NCBI RefSeq assembly: GCF_030694085.1
Contig: NZ_JAUXZE010000050.1
Coordinates: 21,846-85,845 of the forward strand
From: Tabrizicola sp.
GTDB taxonomy: Bacteria; Pseudomonadota; Alphaproteobacteria; Rhodobacterales; Rhodobacteraceae
Length of the DNA: 64,000 nt
Reading direction: 5' to 3'
Shown here: positions 17,398 to 25,467 of the stretch, in pieces
How positions within the stretch are numbered: position 1 is the stretch's first letter
Layout: the number at the start of each line of letters is the position of its first letter
Notes under the pieces: model-generated
The model's database searches: none
Seen by the model: the letters and a program-made list of their open reading frames with translations, nothing else
Told to the model about the DNA's origin: nothing
Made by a program: the position numbers and the translations under genes

Positions 17398-18006
17398 ATG
17401 GCGCGGCGCGAGGAGGCGGGGCTTGACCGGGACCTGGCTGACCTGCCAGCCGATCTGCGGTGGCGGGAATGGATGTGCCGGATCGAGGCGGTGATGTTTG
17501 CCAGCGCCTCGCCGGTCGCGCGCGAGGATCTGGCGCGCGTGGTGGGCACAGGGGTCTCGGTCGACCTGCTGATTGACGATCTGGCAGTGGATATGGTGGG
17601 CCGCCCCTATGAGGTGGCGCAGGTGGGCGCGGGATGGATGCTGCGGACCAAGCCCGCCTATGCCCCGGCGATCCGCGCGGCGGCGGATGTGGGGGAGCAG
17701 GCCCTGAATCTGTCAGAATACGATCTGGCCGTGCTGGCGGCGATCGCATTCCACCAGCCGGTAAGCCGCGACGGGCTGAAGGACATCTTCGGCAAAGAGA
17801 TCAGCCGTGATCTGATCGGCAGGTTGGCCGAGCGCGACCTGATCGGCACCGGCCCGCGCGAACCCCGGCGCGGCGCGCCCTACACTTTTGTCACCACCGA
17901 GACCTTCCTTGCCACCTTCGGGATGGCGTCCTTGCGCGACCTGCCCGATCCCGAGCAACTCGTAGATGCCGGCCTCGCGGGCCCGTCGGAGGCTTACGAC
18001 ATTTAA
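17398..18006 (+). CDS. Plasmid ScpB homologue (SMC-Scp family)
   Basis: 202 residues with the tandem winged-helix layout of ScpB. Conserved pieces are CRIEAVMFASASPVAREDLA, the GWMLRTKPAYAP segment, AAIAFHQPVSRDGL (family: AIIAYHQPVTRAEI) and the C-terminal FLATFGMASLRDLPD. Chromosomal ScpB joins SMC and ScpA in condensin, but no smc or scpA gene is present here. Its pairing with DUF1403 and a recombinase suggests a plasmid maintenance or segregation role (inference). Its 3' end overlaps tniQ, which is convergent, by 4 bp. Confidence 0.82.
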   Translation: MARREEAGLDRDLADLPADLRWREWMCRIEAVMFASASPVAREDLARVVGTGVSVDLLIDDLAVDMVGRPYEVAQVGAGWMLRTKPAYAPAIRAAADVGEQALNLSEYDLAVLAAIAFHQPVSRDGLKDIFGKEISRDLIGRLAERDLIGTGPREPRRGAPYTFVTTETFLATFGMASLRDLPDPEQLVDAGLAGPSEAYDI

Positions 18007-19046
18007 GGAGCGGGTTGAGCTTCGGCTGCAGATCGGCGGGCTTCATGTAGCTGGGTCGCTGCCCGCAGCAGGGCGGCCAGATCAGTCGCTCTGGGGGAGG
18101 AGGCCCGCCGCAGCCCTGCAGTTTCCGCAAGCTGATCCGTGAGCTCCTTGACCAATCCGTTGTGGTTTCCAGCGGCATTGGCAAGCCGGACCCAAAGGTT
18201 CAGCGGGCCACCACCTTTGTGGCCAACTATTCCGCTCTGCCCTTCCGACAGCCGCCGGAAGAAATCGTGGCGAAGCCGATGCGACAGTTGCGGTATCGTT
18301 GATGTCGTCGTACCGACGGGCACCGGGCATATTGCAATCCTCTCTGGCAGGGTTTTCCGTTTCCCCCGGCCCACGCCAAGTGCGAGCCCAGCTGTGTCAA
18401 GACGAAGCAGATCGTCGATCAGCCGCTCGAGACGCCGGGCGCCTGGGTTTGCCGGGTCCGTCGGTTTGGCGAGAGGAGCGTCGCAGAAGGCGCAGTATTG
18501 CTGTGAAACAAGGCGATCCTGTCTGAACGGAGCAAGGCCCTGACCGCAAGACGGGCAGCGGTCGCGCAATCGGCAGCCATGGCGAAAGCAGGACACGCGG
18601 GTTGCCAGAGTCCAACTCTGCCGGAAATAGGGCACCTCGTCTTCCCGCAGGCAGGTGGGACAGAACTGCAGCCAACAGGACTGCGCAGTCGAAGTCCCTG
18701 CATGTTGCGGCCGGCTCCGCAGCCGCAAGCGCACGCTCGAGAAGGGACTGTGGGCCAGACAAAGTCCGTCGATATCGTCGGGGCAGATCGACGTATGGTC
18801 GAGCAGGATGCGGCGAACGGCCTCCGGCAGATGCCGGTCGAGTTGGGCCGACCATGTCTCGACAGCAGCTCCGAGCACCGCTCCGAAATAGCGCGGCGGC
18901 ACACCGTTGGCATGCGCAACCCGATGCAGCCAGCTTGACAAAAGCTCACCGGGAGCGGGCCTGACCTCCACCGGCCAGCGACGTCCCGCCACCACACTAT
19001 AGCGGCGGGCCGGGGAGACGGTGATCCTCGGCACAGTGCTGGTCAT
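18003..19046 (-). CDS. tniQ: TniQ-family transposition protein
   Basis: 347 residues. The TniQ N-terminal domain has the typical start PGELLSSWLHRVAHANGVPP (about residue 32), then paired zinc motifs CPTC, CFRHGCRLRDRCPSCG and YCAFC. TniQ/TnsD-type proteins select or license target sites for TniA/TniB transposases. Its start overlaps the tniB stop by 4 bp. Third gene of the leftward tniA-tniB-tniQ operon. Confidence 0.92.
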   Translation of the reverse strand: MTSTVPRITVSPARRYSVVAGRRWPVEVRPAPGELLSSWLHRVAHANGVPPRYFGAVLGAAVETWSAQLDRHLPEAVRRILLDHTSICPDDIDGLCLAHSPFSSVRLRLRSRPQHAGTSTAQSCWLQFCPTCLREDEVPYFRQSWTLATRVSCFRHGCRLRDRCPSCGQGLAPFRQDRLVSQQYCAFCDAPLAKPTDPANPGARRLERLIDDLLRLDTAGLALGVGRGKRKTLPERIAICPVPVGTTTSTIPQLSHRLRHDFFRRLSEGQSGIVGHKGGGPLNLWVRLANAAGNHNGLVKELTDQLAETAGLRRASSPRATDLAALLRAATQLHEARRSAAEAQPAP

Positions 19047-19924
19047 GTCATTGAATGGCGCAAGGCTGAGTTCCGCCGCCGTGACAGCGGCACATATCCG
19101 AGCGCCATGACGGTGCTGGACGTGATCCTTTCCTCACCGCTCTCAACAGCTGCCACAGCCGCCCGGGTGACGATGTCGACCACCTCGCCAATCAGCCCTT
19201 CCGACAGATCATGGATCATTTTGGCCAGGGGAGGTCGTGAGAGGTTTGAGGCATCCGCAAGTGGCATGCTGGCCTCAAGACTGTCGAGAAGTGTGGCGAA
19301 GTCTTCGTCGAAACCCCACCGTGGCACCGCGACCGTATCGAACCGCGAGCCCATTTCTTCGGTGTCGTGCAGCGCATCGTAGACGGCGATTTCGCCGACA
19401 AGCACGGGCGAGATGTCATGCACGCGTGCGATCCGCCGCAGAAATGAGAAGATTGCCTTCACATCCTGTCGGCGTCCGCGCAGCGCACTGTGGAATTCGT
19501 CGAAGATGAGCAGGCGCGGCTTCAGGCTGTCGAGAAGATGATCGACCTGTTCGCTGGCGCGGGACAGGCTGCGCCAGCCGACAGCCTGCGGGGCGCGCAG
19601 CCCGGACAGGATGCTGGCGTAGAAATGCGACAGGCCAGCCCCCTCCCGAGTCTGGATCATCCAGACCCTTTGCCGGTCGGCACGGCGCAGATGTTCGACG
19701 GCGAAGCGTTCGGCGATCATGGTCTTGCCGTTGTGATAGGGGCCGGCGAGCAGCAATCCGCGAGGGCGGAGTGATGGCGGGCGTTCCAGCAGCTGCCGCA
19801 TCGCATCATGTGCCCTAGAGGCACCGGGATGGCCGATCCAGCGTGGCGCCCGAATATGCGCCATGCGGGCGGCAGCATCCGCATCCAGCAACGCTGAGGT
19901 TGATGGCAGGAGATGGTCGGCCAC
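19043..19924 (-). CDS. tniB: TniB AAA+ ATPase
   Basis: 293 residues: Walker A GPYHNGKT at 61-68, Walker B LLIFDEFH around 138-145, and the sensor region PVLVGEIAVYDAL. This is the MuB/TnsC-like regulator that couples target DNA binding to the DDE transposase. It follows tniA after 1 bp and overlaps tniQ. Confidence 0.93.
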   Translation of the reverse strand: MADHLLPSTSALLDADAAARMAHIRAPRWIGHPGASRAHDAMRQLLERPPSLRPRGLLLAGPYHNGKTMIAERFAVEHLRRADRQRVWMIQTREGAGLSHFYASILSGLRAPQAVGWRSLSRASEQVDHLLDSLKPRLLIFDEFHSALRGRRQDVKAIFSFLRRIARVHDISPVLVGEIAVYDALHDTEEMGSRFDTVAVPRWGFDEDFATLLDSLEASMPLADASNLSRPPLAKMIHDLSEGLIGEVVDIVTRAAVAAVESGEERITSSTVMALGYVPLSRRRNSALRHSMT

Positions 19925-19925
19925 G

Positions 19926-21587
19926 TCACCAGGTCTCGATAGGAAAGACGCGACGGGGTCGGTCAGGCGCCGGTCCAGGATTCGTCGCCTCTGAAACGGC
20001 TCCTGCAGCTTGATATGGTTTTGTCGCGCCTGCGGCGTGTCGGGCTCGGGTCATCTCTCTCAGTTGAGCCTTTGCGGATTTGGCCCCCGCGACCGTTGCA
20101 GCGATTTCTCGGCGCAGGAGCGTCTTGTCCTGCACGGGGCGTTGCTGGTTCTGGCGCTGGCGCGCTCGGTCGGCTTCATGGTGCCAGAGGGTGACCGACA
20201 TAGTGACCCCGTCCCGTCGCCTTACCGGGCGCCAGACACGCGTGTCGGGATCGGCGATGTAGATCTGGCTGATGTCCCGGGGGTCATAGCACAGATCCAG
20301 AGCTGCAAGGCGGTCACGCCGGGCTACGAGCGGCCCAAGCCAGTGTTCAAAGTAGTCGATGGCGAACAGGCTGACGCCTTGGGGAGAGATGCGGCGCGTC
20401 TTGCGAGGCAGGAAGTTGAGCAGGACATCGGTGGGATCGTCGATCTGTCGGTCAATCGGTGGAAGCCGCCGTTCCCATTCGAGGCGAGGCACGGTCAGCT
20501 TGCGTGCGTTCTGTGTCTGGTTGTGATCGATGATTGCCAGGGCAATGCAGCGCTCAAGGGCCGCGAAGGTCAGGCTTGCCCGCTTGTCGGACGAATAATC
20601 TCCGCGGTCCGCGATGGACCGCCCGGTCTTGCCGGGAAGAGAGCGAAGCACCGTGTTCACCTTGCCCAGAAGCCGCTCGACAATGCCACCCCGATGTACC
20701 GTCCCCTTGTTCCGGGTGCGGACGGCGATGCCGAAGTCGGCACATCCCGTCGTGAAGGTACTGCTCTGGAATTCCTTGGCTGAGTCGACAACGATCTGCT
20801 TCGGGCGGCCATACATTGTCCATGGGTGCGCAATCCCGCGTTCGGCCAGCCAGTCATCCTTTCGGCACATCGCGTGCGCAAGGCAAAGTGCGACTGATAG
20901 TCGGGAAGGGCGCTCGAGGGTGAGGCAAAAGCCGATGATTGCACTGGTCGCGACATCGGCGGCGATGGTCAGATAGGGTCTGCCCACGAAAACGCCGTGG
21001 TCGTCGATCACCTCGACGAACTGGATATCGGCCGGCGTGTGATCGATCTGGACGACGTCAAGGGCATGGGTCGCGCGGATGTACCCCGGACGCGGCTTCA
21101 GGCGGTGCAAGTGTTTGCCACCGGAAAGCCGTCGCCGCGCAATCTCTTCGGGGGAGAACACGCGCGGGATCCTTTTGGCCACGGTGACATAGGCCGGGGG
21201 CTTTAAACCTTCACTGGCACAGCGCGCGCGGATTTCGTCGACGATCGGCGCGAGATCGGGTTGTTCCGGCCGGAGCCACATCTCCCGCAGTGTTGCAACA
21301 ATGATGGTTTCGACCTCGGAGGCGATCCGCGTGCGCCGCGATCCGTTCGTCCTGGGCAATAGCGATGAGACACGACGATCCCCGCGATACCGGGCAAGAT
21401 GATTGTAGACCTGACGGGTGGAAAGGCGCAGCTCTGTTGCCGCACGTGTGACGGCCTCCCGCATCGGCACGACCCCATCGAGGGCCTGATCCAGTTCTCG
21501 CGCGATCCGGACGGCCTTGTTCCAAGCCTCATCGGACGCCGCCTGGCTGTTGCTGTTCAGCGGTCGATCGTCGAAGGAAGCTGTCAT
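19926..21587 (-). CDS. tniA: TniA DDE transposase (Mu/Tn7 superfamily)
   Basis: 553 residues from the ATG at 21587, preceded by AGAGGG; the long upstream extension of the frame is not supported. An N-terminal helix-turn-helix (LRLSTRQVYNHLARY) precedes an rve-type catalytic core with Asp182 (QIDHTPAD), Asp268 (VVDSAKEF) and Glu304 (GIVERLLG); the D-35-E spacing is canonical. A Mu-transposase C-terminal domain follows. No tniR resolvase is present. Confidence 0.94.
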   Translation of the reverse strand: MTASFDDRPLNSNSQAASDEAWNKAVRIARELDQALDGVVPMREAVTRAATELRLSTRQVYNHLARYRGDRRVSSLLPRTNGSRRTRIASEVETIIVATLREMWLRPEQPDLAPIVDEIRARCASEGLKPPAYVTVAKRIPRVFSPEEIARRRLSGGKHLHRLKPRPGYIRATHALDVVQIDHTPADIQFVEVIDDHGVFVGRPYLTIAADVATSAIIGFCLTLERPSRLSVALCLAHAMCRKDDWLAERGIAHPWTMYGRPKQIVVDSAKEFQSSTFTTGCADFGIAVRTRNKGTVHRGGIVERLLGKVNTVLRSLPGKTGRSIADRGDYSSDKRASLTFAALERCIALAIIDHNQTQNARKLTVPRLEWERRLPPIDRQIDDPTDVLLNFLPRKTRRISPQGVSLFAIDYFEHWLGPLVARRDRLAALDLCYDPRDISQIYIADPDTRVWRPVRRRDGVTMSVTLWHHEADRARQRQNQQRPVQDKTLLRREIAATVAGAKSAKAQLREMTRARHAAGATKPYQAAGAVSEATNPGPAPDRPRRVFPIETW

Positions 21588-21611
21588 CCCTCTGTGCCCT
21601 CGCCTCGCTAT

Positions 21612-21723
21612 TGAAATCAGTGATGAAATTGAAATCGCAAAGCACAAGTTGGCCCCTGTTTTCCCCCTACCATGCGGAAATAATGTGAAAAGGACGCAGT
21701 GAAATCGTGAAGCAAATGCGACA
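21612..21723 (-). repeat. Subterminal repeats and probable transposon end beside tniA
   Basis: TGAAATCGCAAAGCA at 21630-21644 and TGAAATCGTGAAGCA at 21700-21714 match in 13 of 15 positions and lie 70 bp apart; a third, shorter TGAAATC copy is at 21612. Read outward on the minus strand the outermost copy begins TGTCGCATTTGCTTCAC at 21723, and a 5'-TGT start is usual for Tn5053/Tn7-like ends. These look like TniA binding sites. The opposite end, left of tniQ, was not found. Confidence 0.55.
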
Positions 21724-22660
21724 GCCGCCCGAGCCAGGGGCGGAACCCCGGGAAACAGAGGTTCTCGTTGACTGGCGGAGGGCTGAGGCGGGCCATGCCG
21801 CGCGCCTCGCCCGCGTTGCAGGCAGGCTCGGTGTGCTAGACGAGCGGCTGAAGCGGGGCCCGGAGGGCTGGCGGCACAGGCTCGCCATGATTGAAGCGGC
21901 CGACCTGAGTTGGTTCGCGGGTGACCGCATCGGGCCGGATCGGCTCGCGCTCTGGACCTCCATGCGCCTGTCCAGCGTTCAGGACGACACGGCTGCGCTG
22001 GCGCGTGTCGGATGGGCGGTGCGGCGGCTGACGGGTGGGCCGGGACCAGAGCAGGATCTTTCTGCCTTCCTCGACCGCCGCGACCCCGAGCGCTTGGATG
22101 ATGAGGCCGAACCATTCGCGGACCGTGCTGGCAGTTGGCTAGATCTGATGGCGCAGGCAACTGATCTTCACCCGACCACCCGCGCTTGCATGGGCTTTCA
22201 CCTCTGGAGCCTTGCCGGCCTTGCGCAACATGGCGACAAGCTGGAGGCCGCGCTTACGGCCGCACGAATCGCTGCCAGCGATTGCAAAGGTGCAGTTTTT
22301 GCACCGCTGGCCATCGGCGGGGCAGGGGGTCTGCGCGCCGGCGGCCCGCCAACGGAACGCCTAGCGCGATGGCTCGAGGGGATGGAGACTGCAGCGCTGA
22401 CCGCGATGCGGCACCTGGACGCCATCGAGGCGTGGGCCGAGCGCGCAAGAGCTGAGATGACCCCGCTCTCGGGCAAAACTCCACCTGCACTGAGCGCATT
22501 GTTTGCGGAGTGGCCTTTGGTATCTGCCCCAATGGCGGCAGCCTTGACGAGGGCTAGCCGCGCCGCGATCCAGCGTAATCTTGCGTGGATGGAAGCGCAT
22601 GGCTTAGTCCGCGAGGTAACCGGGCAAGGACGCTACCGAATGTGGAAAGCCGCAAGTTGA
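21707..22660 (+). CDS. DUF1612/RHE_PE00001-type helix-turn-helix protein
   Basis: 317 residues in the longest frame, with a GTG start at 21707 that lies inside the probable transposon end, so the native start may be altered or further in. Features are an N-terminal domain (about 15-240) rich in Ala, Arg and Leu, and a C-terminal winged-helix (APMAAALTRASRAAIQRNLAWMEAHGLVREVTGQGRYRMW). This matches the family named after the Rhizobium etli plasmid gene RHE_PE00001 (DUF1612). The family travels with plasmid maintenance genes; its function is unknown. Confidence 0.75.
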   Translation: MKQMRQPPEPGAEPRETEVLVDWRRAEAGHAARLARVAGRLGVLDERLKRGPEGWRHRLAMIEAADLSWFAGDRIGPDRLALWTSMRLSSVQDDTAALARVGWAVRRLTGGPGPEQDLSAFLDRRDPERLDDEAEPFADRAGSWLDLMAQATDLHPTTRACMGFHLWSLAGLAQHGDKLEAALTAARIAASDCKGAVFAPLAIGGAGGLRAGGPPTERLARWLEGMETAALTAMRHLDAIEAWAERARAEMTPLSGKTPPALSALFAEWPLVSAPMAAALTRASRAAIQRNLAWMEAHGLVREVTGQGRYRMWKAAS

Positions 22661-22743
22661 ACGGAGACGCTTCCTCGCGTCCTATTCGGCCTGCTTCGCG
22701 ATTGACTTAACAAATTGGATGGCACTCTACAGAATACAACCTA

Positions 22744-23427
22744 TTAGAGGTTTCGTGACGCGATGCGCATCCTCGTATAACTCATTGAAATATGCGTGCG
22801 ATGGATCAGCGCGGCGGATCGGACGTCGCCAATCGCCAGGGCGCGCAGGACTTCGTCGATCTCGTCTGCAAAGATCCGCACTTCTGCAGCCACGTCAATG
22901 CGCGCGGCTGCCATGGATTTCAGCCAGATCCGGGCGGTCTGCAGGAACAGACGCTCGCAGATCTCGCGCAGCGGAAGGTTCGAGGTGATGCCGTGGAATT
23001 CGTGGAAGAACTCCATGTTCAGTTCCCCAAAGCGCCGGGCGTCGGGCGCATTGGCCAACGCGCGAACCTCGGCCGACAGCAGCTGCAAACGGTCCCACAG
23101 GGCGGGGTCGGGCGGGTTCGGGCCAAGGACCCCCAGAAGCTCGGCCAGTTCCATTCGCAGCTGATAGGTCTGTTCCAGCGCCTCGATGTCGACATCGGTG
23201 ACAAAGGTCCCGACACCATGCACCGACTGCAACAGGCCTTCGCCTTCCAGCCGGACCAGAACCCGACGCAAGGGTGTGCGGCTGGTCCCGAACTCTGCTG
23301 CCAGATCCTCCTCTGACAACCGGGTGCCGGGGGTATAGTCCAGAACACAGATGCGATTGCGCAGGACCTTGTGCATCCTGTCAAAGCGGTCGCGGGCGGT
23401 GGGCAGGCTTTCGGCTGGAAAGTTCAC
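22744..23427 (-). CDS. GntR/FadR-type regulator with FCD ligand domain
   Basis: 227 residues: a winged helix-turn-helix (LSEEDLAAEFGTSRTPLRRVLVRLEGEGLL, about 38-67) and an all-helical FCD domain with metal/ligand-binding His residues (FFHEFHGI). It is the last gene of the leftward operon starting with doeA and lies 7 bp after the exporter gene. FCD regulators commonly bind TTGTATACAA-like palindromes, and two such sites lie in the doeA/ehuB promoter region, so it is the likely pathway regulator. Ectoine clusters usually carry EnuR, a MocR-type GntR protein, so this is a different subfamily. Confidence 0.88.
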   Translation of the reverse strand: MNFPAESLPTARDRFDRMHKVLRNRICVLDYTPGTRLSEEDLAAEFGTSRTPLRRVLVRLEGEGLLQSVHGVGTFVTDVDIEALEQTYQLRMELAELLGVLGPNPPDPALWDRLQLLSAEVRALANAPDARRFGELNMEFFHEFHGITSNLPLREICERLFLQTARIWLKSMAAARIDVAAEVRIFADEIDEVLRALAIGDVRSAALIHRTHISMSYTRMRIASRNL

Positions 23428-23434
23428 GGCACCC

Positions 23435-24301
23435 TCATCTCGTCTGGCGTGTCACGATATAGACCCCAACGGCTGACAAGGCCAATCCGGCAAGCGCCAG
23501 GGGACGCAGGGGTTCGTCCAGCAGCGCCCATGCAAGGGCCATCGCAAGCGGCGGCACGAGATACATCAGCGCCGAAATCCGCGTGGCATCGCCGCGCGCG
23601 ATCATGGCGATGTAAAGCGAAATCGAGATCAGCGAATTGCCCAGGACCAGCCAGACCAGCGCGACGATCAGGCCCGGCTGCCAGTCGATCGACAGGCTTT
23701 CAGTGGCCACGGCCACCGGGGCAACCAGCGTGAAGCCCACGGCATATTGAACCAGCCCTCCGGCCACCGGGTCGGTCTTGCGGCCCAGGGCCTTTTCGAA
23801 CAGCGTGGCCCCGCTGATCCCGGCCAGAGCCCCAAGTGCCAGAAGCGCCGCGCCAATCGGGCTTGGACCCAGCGACCCCTCGGACCAGACCGCCAGCAGG
23901 ACGCCACAAAAGCCGATCCCCAGCCCCGACCACAGAAGAAGTCCCCCGCGCTTGCCGCCGATCAGTGGCGATGCGGCGGCGACAAGGGCGGGCTGCAGCG
24001 CCATGATGATGGCGGTGGTCCCGGCGTTCATCCCCTGCTTCATCGCCAGATAGGCCAGGCCGAAATAGACGCCCTGAATAAGAAACCCCGTCACCGCCAC
24101 CGCTGCCCAATGCCGTGCGCCCACCGGCCATTGCGGTCGCAGCAGCAGGGCAAGGGGGACCAGCACCACCACCGCCAACCCATAGCGCAGGGCCAGAAGG
24201 GTCATCGGTTCGGCATGTTGCAGGCCCAGCTTGGCAAAGCCATAACCCCCCGACCACAGGATCAGAAAGACAAAGGGGGCGGCCCGCCAGAAGGCAGTCA
24301 T
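23435..24301 (-). CDS. EamA/DMT family permease
   Basis: 288 residues with about ten hydrophobic helices arranged as two EamA repeats, the usual drug/metabolite transporter architecture. Its start overlaps the upstream M20 peptidase gene by 4 bp, so it belongs to the ectoine operon. The substrate is unknown; export of an intermediate or of amino acids is one possibility, and no motif settles it. Confidence 0.85.
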   Translation of the reverse strand: MTAFWRAAPFVFLILWSGGYGFAKLGLQHAEPMTLLALRYGLAVVVLVPLALLLRPQWPVGARHWAAVAVTGFLIQGVYFGLAYLAMKQGMNAGTTAIIMALQPALVAAASPLIGGKRGGLLLWSGLGIGFCGVLLAVWSEGSLGPSPIGAALLALGALAGISGATLFEKALGRKTDPVAGGLVQYAVGFTLVAPVAVATESLSIDWQPGLIVALVWLVLGNSLISISLYIAMIARGDATRISALMYLVPPLAMALAWALLDEPLRPLALAGLALSAVGVYIVTRQTR

Positions 24302-25464
24302 GGGGCGACCTGAAGCCGGTCTCCCAGGCGTTCCAGAAAGCGGATGCCCTCGGCCAGTTGCTCCAGTGCGATGAATTCGTCGGGTTTGTGGGCCTGTTCG
24401 ATCGAGCCGGGGCCGCAGATCACCGCCTGCATGCCCATGGCCTGAAAGATCCCCGCCTCGGTGCCAAAGGGCACCAGGCCCGCGCCGTTGGCCCCGGTCA
24501 GCGCCAGCGCGATCTCGCGCGCCTCGTTCTCGCTGGTCGGAATCAGCCCATCCACCTCGCCGATCACTTCGGTGATGATATCGGCCATGGGGGCCACCGC
24601 GCGCATCCCCGGCAGCAGGTGGTGGGTGCAGAATTCATGCAGGTCGGCCTTGACCAGATCGGCGTCGCCGGGCTGGGCCGGGCGCATTTCCCAGTCCACC
24701 CGCGCCTTTCCGGCGATGACGTTATGGGCCACACCGCCGACCAGCGCGCCGGTGTTGATCGTGGTCCAGGGCGGCTCGAACCGGCTGTCGGGGGGGGCGA
24801 GGGCCTTCAGAACCTCGCGCAGCTCCAGCAGCCGGGCGACATAGCGCACCGCATATTCCACCGCATTCACCCCGCGTTCGGGGGCCGAACCGTGACCCTC
24901 AAGCCCGGTGAAATGCACCGAATATTCGTAGCAGCCCTTGTGCCCCTCGATCACCCGCATCAGCGTCGGCTCGCCAATGATGGCGACGCGCGGCTTCACC
25001 CCGCGCGCCTGCAGAAGCGGGGCCAGCGCTTGCGCACCCAGACAGCCGATCTCTTCGTCATGGGTAACGGCGAAATGGATCGGCCGGGCGATGGCCTTTT
25101 GCGCATAGACGGGCGCCAACGCCACGGCGGCAGCGATAAAGCCCTTCATGTCACAGGTGCCGCGCCCGTAAAGCCGCCCGTCGCGTTCCACCATCGCCCA
25201 GGGGTCAGAGGTCCAGGCCTGATCGGCCACCGGCACCACGTCGGAATGGCCGGACAGAAGGATGCCGCCGTCGATGTCGGGGCCAATGGTGGCAAAGAGA
25301 TTGGCCTTGCCGCCACTGGGATCGCGGAACACCTCGACCCGCGCCCCGGCGTCGGCCAGCAGGCCTGCCAGATGCTCGATCAGCGCCAGATTGCTGTCGG
25401 CCGAAACCGTGGGATAGGCAATCAGCTGGCCCAGAATCTCGCGGGTGCGGGTCATGTGGTCCAA
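24298..25464 (-). CDS. M20 (ArgE/DapE) family deacylase in ectoine operon
   Basis: About 388 residues. M20 metal and catalytic motifs: SGHSDVVPV (His near residue 73), RGTCDMKGF, THDEEIG and GEPT, so a di-zinc amidohydrolase. The TTG start at 25464 has AAGGAG six bases upstream; an ATG at 25455 is 15 bases from it. In characterised ectoine pathways the acetyl group of acetyl-diaminobutyrate is removed by DoeB/EutE, an AstE-type enzyme missing here. This enzyme sits directly after doeA and is the natural candidate for that step; by sequence alone it resembles N-acetylornithine deacetylase. Confidence 0.85.
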   Translation of the reverse strand: MDHMTRTREILGQLIAYPTVSADSNLALIEHLAGLLADAGARVEVFRDPSGGKANLFATIGPDIDGGILLSGHSDVVPVADQAWTSDPWAMVERDGRLYGRGTCDMKGFIAAAVALAPVYAQKAIARPIHFAVTHDEEIGCLGAQALAPLLQARGVKPRVAIIGEPTLMRVIEGHKGCYEYSVHFTGLEGHGSAPERGVNAVEYAVRYVARLLELREVLKALAPPDSRFEPPWTTINTGALVGGVAHNVIAGKARVDWEMRPAQPGDADLVKADLHEFCTHHLLPGMRAVAPMADIITEVIGEVDGLIPTSENEAREIALALTGANGAGLVPFGTEAGIFQAMGMQAVICGPGSIEQAHKPDEFIALEQLAEGIRFLERLGDRLQVAP

Positions 25465-25467
25465 GGC

